Assembly: GCA_017550645.1 (NCBI GenBank) | Contig: JAFZOI010000029.1 | Coordinates: 1 to 41,978, forward strand | Direction: 5' to 3' | Source: Oscillospiraceae bacterium | GTDB lineage: Bacteria; Bacillota; Clostridia; Oscillospirales; Oscillospiraceae | DNA length: 41,978 nt | Shown here: positions 1 through 7,623 of the stretch, in pieces | Numbering within the stretch: the stretch's first letter is position 1 | Layout: each line of letters starts with the position of its first letter | Program-made: the position numbers and the translations under genes | The notes under the pieces: model-generated | Databases searched by the model: none | Told to the model about the DNA's origin: nothing | The model's input: the letters and a program-made list of their open reading frames with translations, nothing else

Positions 1-93
1 ATGTCCCCACTCGCTCCCGGCTTCGCCGGAACCGCTCGGGGATGACACGTGCATCTCGGGCGTCGGTTCCCGTCAGTCGAATAATCCGTGCGA
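1..93. other. Intergenic window edge with an imperfect palindrome
   Basis: No gene is visible between the window edge and the thiolase stop codon. Positions 3-41 form an imperfect hairpin (TCCCC at one end, GGGGA at the other, CCGGC-TTC-GCCGG at the tip; about two thirds of the arms pair). It lies downstream of the thiolase on the minus strand, so it could be a weak terminator, but no T-run follows. It could also be a dispersed palindromic repeat; no second copy was noticed in this window. Confidence 0.3.
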
Positions 94-1341
94 TCAGTCG
101 CACATCTCAATAACCGTCGCCTGGCCCATGCCGCCCGCGATGCACAAAGTCGCCAGCCCGTACTTCAGGCCGCGCTTTTTCATCTCGTGGACGAGGGTGA
201 CGAGGATGCGGCAGCCGGAGGAGCCGACGGGGTGGCCGAGGGCTATCGCGCCGCCGTTGACGTTGATGATGTCCATCTTGTTCTCCCAGCCGAGCAGCTT
301 GATGCAGCCGATGGACTGGGCGGCGAACGCCTCGTTGAGCTCGATGAGCTGGATATCGTCATCCTTGAGGCCGGCGTTGGCGAGAGCCTTGGGAACTGCG
401 CCCACGGGGCCGAGGCCCATCGTGCGCGGATCGGCGCCGGCGGTGCCCATGCCGATGATGCGGGCGAGGGGCTTGAGGCCGAGCTCCTTGGCCTTCTCCT
501 CGCTCATGAGGAGGACGGCGGAGGCGCCGTCGTTGCGGCCGGAGGAGGACGCGGCGGTCACGGTGCCGGTCAGGGCGCTGTCATTGAACAGGCGGCCCTT
601 GTCGTCGTGCTTTATATTGAAGACGGGCTTGAGCTTCGCCATCTTTTCGAGGCTCGTGTCGCGTCTCGGGAATTCGTCGGTGTCGAAAACGAGGGGCGGG
701 AGCTTCTTGCCCTGCGGGACCGTCACGGGGACGATCTCGTCCTTGAAGCGGCCGGAGTCGATGGCGGCGATCGCCTTGCGCTGGGAGGCGAAGGAGAACT
801 CGTCCTGCTCCTCGCGGGTGATATGGAGCTGCTCGGCGACGTTCTCGGCGGTCGCGCCCATGTTGTACGTGCCGTACATGTCCTCGGGCTGGGACTTGAA
901 CTGCCCTTCGGTGAGCGCGTCGACGAACTGCGTCGTGCCGGTGCCGACGCCCCAGCGGGCGTTGCGGACGTAGAACACGGCGTTGGACATGCTCTCGGTG
1001 CCGCCGGCGAGGACGACGTCGGAAAGCCCGCACATGATCTGCATGGCGCCGTTATGCACGGCGGTCATGCCGCTGGCGCACTGGCGCATGACGGTATGGG
1101 CGGAGGCGGCGTCGGGGATGCCGGCCTTGAGGGCGGCCACGCGGGCGATGTTGGGCTCGTCCGAGGTCTGGCGGCACTGGCCGAGGATGACCTCGTCGAT
1201 CTCCTTGGGATCGATCCCGCTGCGGTCGATGCAGCCGCGGATGACCGTCACGGCGAGGTCGAGCGCGCTCATGGGCTTGAGGGCGCCGCCCATATTGCCG
1301 ACGGCTGTGCGGCATGCTTCAACGATTACTGCGTTTTTCAT
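94..1341 (-). CDS. Acetyl-CoA acetyltransferase (thiolase), 415 aa
   Basis: Thiolase II family enzyme that condenses two acetyl-CoA to acetoacetyl-CoA or cleaves 3-ketoacyl-CoA in reverse; cytoplasmic homotetramer. Visible catalytic residues are the nucleophilic Cys88 (QCASGM), His370 (GHPVG) and the second Cys400 (TLCIAGG). The length of 415 is slightly above the usual 390-395, with additional residues in the middle. The ATG at 1341 is preceded by a GGAGG site. It is the third gene of a minus-strand run after the transhydroxylase large and small subunits, 88 bp after the latter. In known gallate/phloroglucinol fermentation a thiolase cleaves the C6 beta-keto acyl-CoA product, so that role is plausible here, but a general acetoacetyl-CoA thiolase role cannot be excluded. 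It is clearly a different paralogue from the thiolase at 8803-9984. Confidence 0.93.
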   Translation of the reverse strand: MKNAVIVEACRTAVGNMGGALKPMSALDLAVTVIRGCIDRSGIDPKEIDEVILGQCRQTSDEPNIARVAALKAGIPDAASAHTVMRQCASGMTAVHNGAMQIMCGLSDVVLAGGTESMSNAVFYVRNARWGVGTGTTQFVDALTEGQFKSQPEDMYGTYNMGATAENVAEQLHITREEQDEFSFASQRKAIAAIDSGRFKDEIVPVTVPQGKKLPPLVFDTDEFPRRDTSLEKMAKLKPVFNIKHDDKGRLFNDSALTGTVTAASSSGRNDGASAVLLMSEEKAKELGLKPLARIIGMGTAGADPRTMGLGPVGAVPKALANAGLKDDDIQLIELNEAFAAQSIGCIKLLGWENKMDIINVNGGAIALGHPVGSSGCRILVTLVHEMKKRGLKYGLATLCIAGGMGQATVIEMCD

Positions 1342-1390
1342 CTTTCTTCCTCCAATATTCGCCTGCGCGCTTTTCGCGCGAAGGCGTTTT

Positions 1391-1420
1391 TGCAGCCCCG
1401 CCGGAGCCGGCGGGGCTGCA
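1391..1420 (-). terminator. Strong GC hairpin between Fe-S subunit and thiolase genes, no T-run
   Basis: Two 14-nt arms (TGCAGCCCCGCCGG and its complement) meet with almost no loop at 1405-1406. Neither strand has a U-rich tail directly after it, so it is not a standard intrinsic terminator. A second, smaller hairpin follows at about 1360-1387 (CGCC...CGCGC/GCGCG...GGCG). Positioned inside the apparent operon, they may act as an mRNA-stabilising or partial attenuation structure that sets thiolase level apart from the transhydroxylase subunits. Confidence 0.45.
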
Positions 1421-1429
1421 AACTTAAGC

Positions 1430-2257
1430 TTATTTCTCGAGAACGATCTCGCCGAAGTTGACGGAGCCGGCCGTGCGGCACTTGAGCACGGCGGGCTTGC
1501 AGCCGGCGGCCTCGATTGTGACGGTGAAGGGCTTGTTGGTCGGGAGGCCCTGCACCTCGAAATCGCCGAGGAAGTCCGTCTCGGTCTCGTACTTCTTGCC
1601 GCACTCGTCGCAGACGACGGTGACCTTGGCGCCCTTGACGTCCTCGCCCTCGAAGGTGACCTCGCCGCAGATGAACGGCTTGGGCAGATACATATACTTC
1701 ACGCTCGGCTCGGCCTTGAAGGCGGGCTGGAAGTCCTCGAGCTCGGCGGCGTGCTCGGCGGCGAACTTGCTTATCTCGCTGTTGGGGTCGTCGAGATCGC
1801 CGAAGATGAGCGCCTGGTTCGGGCAGCATTCGGAGCAGCGGGTCTGCTTCTCGCCGGCGTCGAGCATGTGGGCGCAGCCGTTGCACTTCTGGGCGATGCC
1901 GGCCTTCTCGTTCCACTGAACGCAGCCGTACGGGCAGGCCTGCAGCAGAGCCTTGTCGGCCGCCTTGGCCGGGTCGAGGATGACGAGGCCGTCGGGACGG
2001 GTGTAGAAGGCGTCGGGACGCTTGGCGACGCAGGGGGCGTTCTTGCAGTGCTGGCAGGGGATCGCGATATAGTCGACCTTGACCTTGTCGTCGGTGCCGT
2101 ATTCGATCTCGCGCACGCGCATGAGGTTCATGCCCTCGGCGGTCGCGGCGCCGTACTTGCCGTGGTCGTTGCCTATCCACTCGTCCTTGCAGGCGAGGAA
2201 GCAGCTGTAGCAGCCGTTGCAGCGGTCGACGTCTATTATGAAACCATACTTAGCCAT
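1430..2257 (-). CDS. Transhydroxylase-type iron-sulfur subunit (beta), 275 aa
   Basis: Electron-transfer subunit of a molybdopterin oxidoreductase of the DMSO-reductase superfamily. Cysteines at 13, 16, 19, 23, then 68, 71, 76, then 108, 112, 125, 128, and 141, 144, 145 provide enough ligands for three [4Fe-4S] clusters. After about residue 195 comes a beta-rich, cysteine-poor-fold tail (with a CDECG pair, then FLGDFEV and PFTVTIEAAG), a transthyretin/carboxypeptidase-regulatory-like domain. Exactly this architecture and a length of 275 aa are known for the small subunit of pyrogallol-phloroglucinol transhydroxylase of Pelobacter acidigallici; the CPYG and QKCxxCAH stretches match what I recall of that protein. 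No signal peptide, so cytoplasmic. AAAGGAG precedes the ATG; it lies 28 bp after the large subunit gene and is surely co-transcribed with it. Confidence 0.88.
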   Translation of the reverse strand: MAKYGFIIDVDRCNGCYSCFLACKDEWIGNDHGKYGAATAEGMNLMRVREIEYGTDDKVKVDYIAIPCQHCKNAPCVAKRPDAFYTRPDGLVILDPAKAADKALLQACPYGCVQWNEKAGIAQKCNGCAHMLDAGEKQTRCSECCPNQALIFGDLDDPNSEISKFAAEHAAELEDFQPAFKAEPSVKYMYLPKPFICGEVTFEGEDVKGAKVTVVCDECGKKYETETDFLGDFEVQGLPTNKPFTVTIEAAGCKPAVLKCRTAGSVNFGEIVLEK

Positions 2258-2285
2258 TAGTTCATTCTCCTTTCCGCCGGTCTTA

Positions 2286-4853
2286 TCAGCATTCCCACTT
2301 CCTGCACTCGATGAGGCAGGAGTTCGGGGCCATGCCGGGGACGTTCTGGGACAGCCAGCGCTTGCTGGTCAGGATGTTCACGCAGCCGCCGCGGTCGGTG
2401 GCGCCGGTCTCGGTCGTGATGGGATCGTACTTGGCCGAGCAGCCGTAGGAGTGCATGACGCCGACGGGGACGCGGTAGGTCACGTCGGCCGCGCAGAGGA
2501 CGCTGCCGCGCTCGTTGTAGAGCTCGATGATATCGCCGGTCTTGATGCCGCGGTCCTTGGCGTCCTTCGGGTTGATGCGGGCGACCCAGTAGGCGTAGCC
2601 GTCGATGATCATGCGGTGGCAGGGTATCTCGTCGATCCAGCTGGCGTGCGTGTCATAGTGGGTGTGGAAGCTGAAGCGGGGATGCGGGGAGATGATCTGG
2701 AGCGGATACTTCTTATACGTCTCGGTCTCGTGGCCCTCCCAGGACGGGATGTAGTGCGGCACGGGCGGACGCTCGGTATCCTCGGGCGAGAGCTCCTTGA
2801 GGCTGCGGGAGGCGAACTCCAGCTTGCCGGAGTAGGTGCCGAGCTCCTTGGAATTCTCGGTCGGCTCCATGGTGTTCATGTTGTTGACGGCCTTGATCTT
2901 CGGGTTGAGGTAGTCCTGCGTGTCGCAGTCGCGGCCCTCGTAGTACCAGCGGAAGGCGGGATGCTCCTCGTAGTCCTCGGGCACGGGGACGATATAGTAG
3001 CCCTTCTTGTTGAACTCCTCCCAGCTGCAGCGCTTGCTGAGCTCGGAGATGTTCCAGAAGGCCTCGGCCCACTCGTCCTCGGTCTTGCCGCCGTCGGTGT
3101 ACTGCTCCCAGACGCCGAGCTTCTTGGCGACTTCCTGGAAGATCTCATAGTCGCTCTTGGACTCGCCGAGCGGCTCGACGCACTTCTGCTCGCGCACGAT
3201 GACGCGCCAGTTGTTGCCTATCTCGGCGTGGGTCGTGTAGCCGCCGCCGACGGACCACTCGCCGAGGTCGTTGCGCTCGAGGTTGGTGCAGGCGGGCAGG
3301 ATGATGTCCGCGAACTTCGCCTCGCCGCCGAACCAGCAGTCCTGATTGATGACGGTGTCGAGCTGGTTCTCGCCGACGTGGCGGTAGAGCTTGACGTAGC
3401 GGTTGGTCTCGGTCATGGTGCCCATGAAGGAGCCGCCGTAGCGCCAGAGCATCTTGACCTTGCCCTCGATGGGATATTCATGGTGATTGAACTGCTGCGC
3501 GATGGACTGGCCGCAGAAGCCGTCGCCTATGAACGAGCCCTTGCCGTTGATGATGTCCTCGGGGTAGTTCAGGCGGTACAGGCGCTGCGTGACCTTCGAA
3601 GCGGCGTACTTGATGTTCGCCGCGCGGGACTTGCCCATCTGGGAATCGGGCTCGGCGTAGCCGGGGAACCAGGTGTAGTCGGCGGGAGCGCCCATGGTCG
3701 TGCCCCAGATGGAGACGCCGGGCTTGCCGAAGCCCTGCATGGCGGCCAGCGCGATGAGGAAGCGGGCTTCCTCGGTGCCGTACGCGGTGCGGCAGGCGGA
3801 GCCTTCGCCGCCGCGGACGCCGCCGGCGAGGGCGACGCGCTTGGAGGCCCATTCCTTGGCCAGAGCGCGGATGCGGCGGGCGGGGATGCCGGTCTTCTCG
3901 GCGGCCCACTCGCAGGTCTTGGGGACGCCGTCTTCCTTGCCGAGGATATAATCCTTGAACTCGTCAAAGCCCTCGGTGCGGTTCTCGATATAGAAGTGGT
4001 CGTAGGTGTCGTCGATGATCCACTGGTACGCGATGGCGGCGGCAAGCGCCGTATCCGTGCCGGGACGCGGGGCGAACCACGTGCCGTCCATGACGGCGTT
4101 GGTGTAGTTGTAGAACGGGTCGATGAAGACGCACTTCATGCCCATCTCCTTGAGCCAGACGCGCCAGATGTTGGACTCCTGGCCGGAGTAGATGCCGTGG
4201 GTGGAGTCGGGGTCGTTGGACCAGAACACGATCATGTCGGTGTTCTTGAAAGCGTCGGGCAGCAGGTCGAACTGCTCGGGCTGGCCGAGACGCCAGTAGA
4301 AGCCCCACATGTGCGGAGCGCCCCACATCCAGCCTTCCCACGAGTCGGGGTTGTCGAGGATGGGCGTGAAGTTGAGCATGGAGAAGAAGCGGCCGAACGG
4401 AGCCATCTTGTAGCCGACGATGCCCCAATTGTGGTGGGAGCCGGTGATGGCCGTTATGGCATGTCCGTCGAATTCGCCGTTTGCGTCGCGCGGGGCGAGA
4501 CGGTTGATCTCCTTGGCGATGATGGTCGCGGCCTCGTCCCACGAGATGCGCTCATATCCGGAGATGCCGCGGGTCTGCGGGTTGCGCTCGCCGTCGGGAT
4601 CCCAGTCGACTCTCTTCATGGGATAGAGGATGCGGTCCTCGCTGTAGAGCCTGTTCTTCTCGGCGAGGATGTTCTGCGCGATGCGCATGGCCTTCGGGGG
4701 AGAATACTTCTTGCCGTTTTTGTCCACCACGGTCCACGGCTTCGGATAGTCCTCCTCGGGCACCTGGAGCGGCCTGACCCTCGTGATCTTGCCGTCCTCG
4801 ACGTACACGGAGATAGGACCTCCGGTAGTCAGATTGGTGTAAACCTTTTCCAT
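2286..4853 (-). CDS. Pyrogallol-phloroglucinol transhydroxylase-like large subunit (bis-MGD molybdoenzyme), 855 aa
   Basis: Catalytic subunit that in the characterised homologue transfers a hydroxyl group between pyrogallol and 1,2,3,5-tetrahydroxybenzene, giving phloroglucinol without net redox change. The family is recognisable by ERISWDEA (101-108), GSHHNWG (138-144), NPDSWEGW (168-175), MIVFWSNDPDS (207-217) and the C-terminal molybdopterin dinucleotide-binding domain (about 700-850). Asp170-Ser171 correspond to the Asp/Ser pair of the P. acidigallici enzyme, where the Ser is the molybdenum ligand. There is no N-terminal Fe-S cysteine motif and no Tat signal, as in the transhydroxylase and unlike most DMSO-reductase relatives; hence cytoplasmic. 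The expected length is about 875. ATG at 4853 has a GAGGAG site. Related gut catechol dehydroxylases are an alternative; the small-subunit architecture favours the transhydroxylase. The exact substrate is not proven. Confidence 0.85.
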   Translation of the reverse strand: MEKVYTNLTTGGPISVYVEDGKITRVRPLQVPEEDYPKPWTVVDKNGKKYSPPKAMRIAQNILAEKNRLYSEDRILYPMKRVDWDPDGERNPQTRGISGYERISWDEAATIIAKEINRLAPRDANGEFDGHAITAITGSHHNWGIVGYKMAPFGRFFSMLNFTPILDNPDSWEGWMWGAPHMWGFYWRLGQPEQFDLLPDAFKNTDMIVFWSNDPDSTHGIYSGQESNIWRVWLKEMGMKCVFIDPFYNYTNAVMDGTWFAPRPGTDTALAAAIAYQWIIDDTYDHFYIENRTEGFDEFKDYILGKEDGVPKTCEWAAEKTGIPARRIRALAKEWASKRVALAGGVRGGEGSACRTAYGTEEARFLIALAAMQGFGKPGVSIWGTTMGAPADYTWFPGYAEPDSQMGKSRAANIKYAASKVTQRLYRLNYPEDIINGKGSFIGDGFCGQSIAQQFNHHEYPIEGKVKMLWRYGGSFMGTMTETNRYVKLYRHVGENQLDTVINQDCWFGGEAKFADIILPACTNLERNDLGEWSVGGGYTTHAEIGNNWRVIVREQKCVEPLGESKSDYEIFQEVAKKLGVWEQYTDGGKTEDEWAEAFWNISELSKRCSWEEFNKKGYYIVPVPEDYEEHPAFRWYYEGRDCDTQDYLNPKIKAVNNMNTMEPTENSKELGTYSGKLEFASRSLKELSPEDTERPPVPHYIPSWEGHETETYKKYPLQIISPHPRFSFHTHYDTHASWIDEIPCHRMIIDGYAYWVARINPKDAKDRGIKTGDIIELYNERGSVLCAADVTYRVPVGVMHSYGCSAKYDPITTETGATDRGGCVNILTSKRWLSQNVPGMAPNSCLIECRKWEC

Positions 4854-4962
4854 TTTCTCTCACTCCTCATATTTGATACGTTTCCGTTTTTCACGTCTTG
4901 CGAATAACGCGCTCCCCCGCTCTCTGCGACGCGGAGGGCATACCAAGGCATTATTCAAAGGT

Positions 4963-4993
4963 AGTATAAACTTTGGTATAGTTCTAAAGTCAA
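4963..4993 (-). promoter_or_regulatory. Candidate promoter of the transhydroxylase operon, with overlapping inverted repeat
   Basis: On the minus strand TTGACT (4993-4988) is followed after 19 bp by TATACT (4968-4963); a 17-bp reading gives TTTATA. Short inverted repeats surround the -10: CAAAG at 4956-4960 with CTTTG at 4971-4975, and TACCAA at 4941-4946 with TTGGTA at 4974-4979. These could be a repressor or activator site. About 110 nt of leader would precede the large-subunit ATG. Confidence 0.4.
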
Positions 4994-5200
4994 GAGCATT
5001 TTGCGCTTTTTTTATTTTTTTCGGAGTCTTTCCGCGAAAAAACTCCGGCGCGGAGCCCTCTCCCCCGCGCCGCGAAACGGAGTGTGAACGTCCGCGTCTT
5101 GTAATGCTCTTTTTGAGCACAAAAGCCAATCTCTATATCGCTTTTTCGGATAAAATTAGGCAATATAACGTAAATCTCAGTCAAAATTGGCAATGTTTTC

Positions 5201-5229
5201 TTGACAATATCTGTCATTTGCGGTATTAT
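5201..5229 (+). promoter_or_regulatory. Consensus promoter of the protease gene
   Basis: TTGACA (5201-5206), exactly 17 bp, TATTAT (5224-5229). The predicted start near 5236 gives a leader of about 50 nt with an AAAGAAAGGGG ribosome-binding stretch before the ATG at 5288. Confidence 0.75.
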
Positions 5230-5335
5230 TAATATGAAAAAGTCGGTCAGCCACAAACTAAAACACGAAAAAGAAAGGGGAAAAATCATGAAAGCATAAA
5301 ATTGGATCAAAAAAAGTGTATTCATCCTTATTGTT

Positions 5336-6514
5336 TTGTCATTGGTATTTTCACTTCCTTGCTATGGCCTTGCGGCAGGCTCTTTATTAACAGGCGCCGA
5401 ACGGATGGCCAACTGCAACGAGATCGTTTTCAGTTTTTGGGACAAATACACTGACTACGACGAAGATTTATATCTTCCCCCTGATTACTTTGGAGGATTC
5501 TCTCGATCTGAAGACAACAATCTAATCATGTATATCACCGAAGACACGGCCGAAATTAGGAAGCAGGCCAAGGCTGACTGCGACGGAGCAGATTTCTCGT
5601 TCGTTGAGGTTGAACATTCTTTCAATCAGCTTAACGAAGCTATGTTATCTCTTGACAGGTTCAGTAAAAGACTTGAAGCGTTTACCTGCGGAGCTTATAT
5701 CGACATACCGAAAAATAAGGTCGCGGTTTTGCTTATTCCTGATTTCGAAGGATTCAAAAAAGAATGGGCCTCAATCGTTGCTGACAACGAGGACATAGAC
5801 CCCGATCTATACACTTTTGAAATAAAAAAAGAACCTCCTGCAATTGATGATTCTGCAAAATCCCAGATTGATAATGCGCCGACCTCTTTGACCCCAAATA
5901 CCACTTATGCCTTCTACCCCGGCATCCAATCGAGTTTCGGCAATAGCTACGGCACAATTAGCTTCTGCGCATATGACAGCCTCGGTAGATACTTATTGAT
6001 AACTCACGCTCACAATCTTGGGTTTACAAGTACGATTTCCCCTCGCACCGTTACCGTAGCTGGCTTGAATATGGATGCTTATACTCTCTCTCCGACCGCT
6101 ACTAACGCCCCTGCTGTTTATTATGATGCCGCCTATATCGTCATTCCTTCTACCGCGAGCTATACTGTCTCCAACAAAGTAAACAATACTACCACTCGTA
6201 TTTCCTATGTCGCTCTTGATTCCCAATTGTCATCTTATAGCGGAGGGAATGTTTCCGCTTATGGTGTATACAGCGGTTTTAAGTCATCTACTGTTACTGT
6301 CGTTTACTCATCTGGATTCTACACTCTCCAGGTCAATACGACATTTGGAAGTGGCGACAGCGGAGGGCCAATATACCTGACAGGAAACAGCCAAAACAGG
6401 CTAATTGGAATTATTATAACTCAGCAGGGTGTCGGCAATACTTGGAAGAACATCAGGGACAGGTATTACACGGCTACTGGACAAACTCTTTCGCCCTATC
6501 TTTATAACTATTAA
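5336..6514 (+). CDS. Secreted trypsin-like (S1 family) serine protease with stop codon in signal peptide
   Basis: The natural start is evidently the ATG at 5288: it has a good ribosome-binding site and is followed by M-K-A, then TAA (5297-5299), then NWIKKSVFILIVLSLVFSLP in the same frame, a normal signal peptide interrupted at codon 4. The uninterrupted frame begins at TTG 5336, which has no ribosome-binding site. The remainder is intact: a propeptide-like region of roughly 150 residues, then a chymotrypsin-fold domain with catalytic His in THAHN (codon 6011-6013), Asp in YYDAAYIV (6125-6127) and Ser in GSGDSGGP (6359-6361). GC is low (38-45% in lines counted), unlike neighbours, suggesting acquisition. 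Either a recent nonsense mutation or error in an otherwise functional exported protease, or expression from an unusual start. Substrate unknown. Confidence 0.75.
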   Translation: MSLVFSLPCYGLAAGSLLTGAERMANCNEIVFSFWDKYTDYDEDLYLPPDYFGGFSRSEDNNLIMYITEDTAEIRKQAKADCDGADFSFVEVEHSFNQLNEAMLSLDRFSKRLEAFTCGAYIDIPKNKVAVLLIPDFEGFKKEWASIVADNEDIDPDLYTFEIKKEPPAIDDSAKSQIDNAPTSLTPNTTYAFYPGIQSSFGNSYGTISFCAYDSLGRYLLITHAHNLGFTSTISPRTVTVAGLNMDAYTLSPTATNAPAVYYDAAYIVIPSTASYTVSNKVNNTTTRISYVALDSQLSSYSGGNVSAYGVYSGFKSSTVTVVYSSGFYTLQVNTTFGSGDSGGPIYLTGNSQNRLIGIIITQQGVGNTWKNIRDRYYTATGQTLSPYLYNY

Positions 6515-6546
6515 ACAGGCGAAATAACGACATTGGAGTGCCAATA

Positions 6547-7548
6547 ATGAAAAAAGTCTCACTCGCCGCGCTGCTTGTCATGTCGGCGGTTCTCCTTTTC
6601 TTTGGCTCTTGCGCGAAAAAGGACCCGGAAAAAATATACGTGCTCCGGCCCGACTGGCACGGCGTAATGCAGGTAAGCGCAGAGGGCTCGGAAAGCGTAC
6701 TGTCAAAGCGGACGGCGTTTCCCGCGGTTGATTCGGATACGTTTTATTATCTGGAAGACGACACGACGCTGGTGCGGCTGTCCCTCTCCGCCGGAAGTGA
6801 AGAACGCTTCCCCCTTCCGGACGGCTTTGAAAATTGCAAGTCCATCGTTCCGTATGAAAACGCAGCTTACGTACACCTTAAAAACGCCGACGGCGATTCA
6901 TGTGTATACAAGGTCGATTCCGATGGCTGGAAATTCGTTGCTCCGAGCAACTACGAATTCAATTTCGCAGTCGGAGACGGAGCAGTTTATTGCTTCCGGG
7001 ACGGCAAAGAGCCGGGATACAGCGAGCTCATCCGTGCGGATATCGCCACAGGCGATATCACCTCCGTATGCGAGCCGACCATCGGGCAGGTAAATTGCGT
7101 TGACGTCTATAACGGCAGGGTCTACGTCGGCTATTTCGACAACGACACTTACGGCTGGCTTTGCTCCAGCTTCGACGCCGTCCGCGGCGGCGACGAGAAA
7201 TGCGAGACTCCGTCCGGACCCGTCGCTCCGGAAGATTACACCGACGAGCTCAAGAGAGAGCATCCCATGATGGGCAATTTCGCCATTCACGACGGCTGGT
7301 TTTATTTCTACGAGTTCGGCGAGCCGGAAACCACACGCCGCTTGATGGCACGGCGCATTTCCGACGGGAAGCTCATCGAGTATTTCGCGATTGAGAACGC
7401 CAACGGAAGCGCCGGATTGGATTCCGGCACGCTCTCCGACAGGATCACCTTCGGCAAGACAGGATTCGTCTTTGCAATCGGTAATGATTACAGTCCCGAC
7501 GACGATGTTGATACTGTCGAATTCAAATTCTATCCCTACAAGAAATAA
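6547..7548 (+). CDS. Predicted lipoprotein with beta-propeller-like repeats, 333 aa
   Basis: Begins with a short lysine-containing n-region, a hydrophobic stretch and FGSC, a variant lipobox with Cys at residue 22, so it is probably anchored to the outer face of the membrane. The rest contains repeated beta-strand units with Tyr/Phe-rich openings (DTFYYLEDD, AYVHLKNADGD, AVYCFRDG, RVYVGYFDND, WFYFYEFGE), like the DUF5050 or WD40-like propellers of clostridial lipoproteins. I do not recognise a specific family. The ATG at 6547 is preferred to GTG 6538 because GGAG (6535-6538) is 8 nt upstream of it and would overlap the GTG. It follows the protease by 32 bp and is probably co-transcribed with it. 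Function unknown. Confidence 0.75.
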   Translation: MKKVSLAALLVMSAVLLFFGSCAKKDPEKIYVLRPDWHGVMQVSAEGSESVLSKRTAFPAVDSDTFYYLEDDTTLVRLSLSAGSEERFPLPDGFENCKSIVPYENAAYVHLKNADGDSCVYKVDSDGWKFVAPSNYEFNFAVGDGAVYCFRDGKEPGYSELIRADIATGDITSVCEPTIGQVNCVDVYNGRVYVGYFDNDTYGWLCSSFDAVRGGDEKCETPSGPVAPEDYTDELKREHPMMGNFAIHDGWFYFYEFGEPETTRRLMARRISDGKLIEYFAIENANGSAGLDSGTLSDRITFGKTGFVFAIGNDYSPDDDVDTVEFKFYPYKK

Positions 7549-7565
7549 GCCGAGCCAAAACAAGC

Positions 7566-7590
7566 GGGACGCGGAGATTATCCGCGTCCC
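7566..7590 (+). terminator. Hairpin terminator between convergent lipoprotein and cupin genes
   Basis: Perfect 10-bp stem (GGGACGCGGA with TCCGCGTCCC) and a 5-nt loop, followed on the plus strand by GTTTCTG. On the minus strand it is followed by CGCTTGTTTT, so it may work in both directions. Confidence 0.7.
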
Positions 7591-7623
7591 GTTTCTGCGT
7601 TATTGATTAAATGAGGTATTCGC

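Larger units (their letters stand above)
4854..5287. other. AT-rich divergent intergenic region
   Basis: This 434-bp stretch separates the divergent transhydroxylase operon and the protease gene. It holds the two promoters listed separately and marks a drop in GC towards the protease. Open frames across it on both strands lack family similarity and ribosome-binding sites, and I regard them as chance. Confidence 0.6.

Noticed and set aside
2217..4907. 896-codon open frame on the plus strand, antisense to the transhydroxylase large subunit
   Set aside because: Composition is Ala/Gly/Val/Leu/Asp-rich without motifs, as expected from the complement of a high-GC gene; no ribosome-binding site, and the minus-strand gene is clearly real.
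5297..5299. Possible recoding of the TAA in the protease gene
   Set aside because: Selenocysteine needs TGA and pyrrolysine needs TAG; no slippery sequence or bypass structure seen at TAA. A mutation or sequencing error is simpler.
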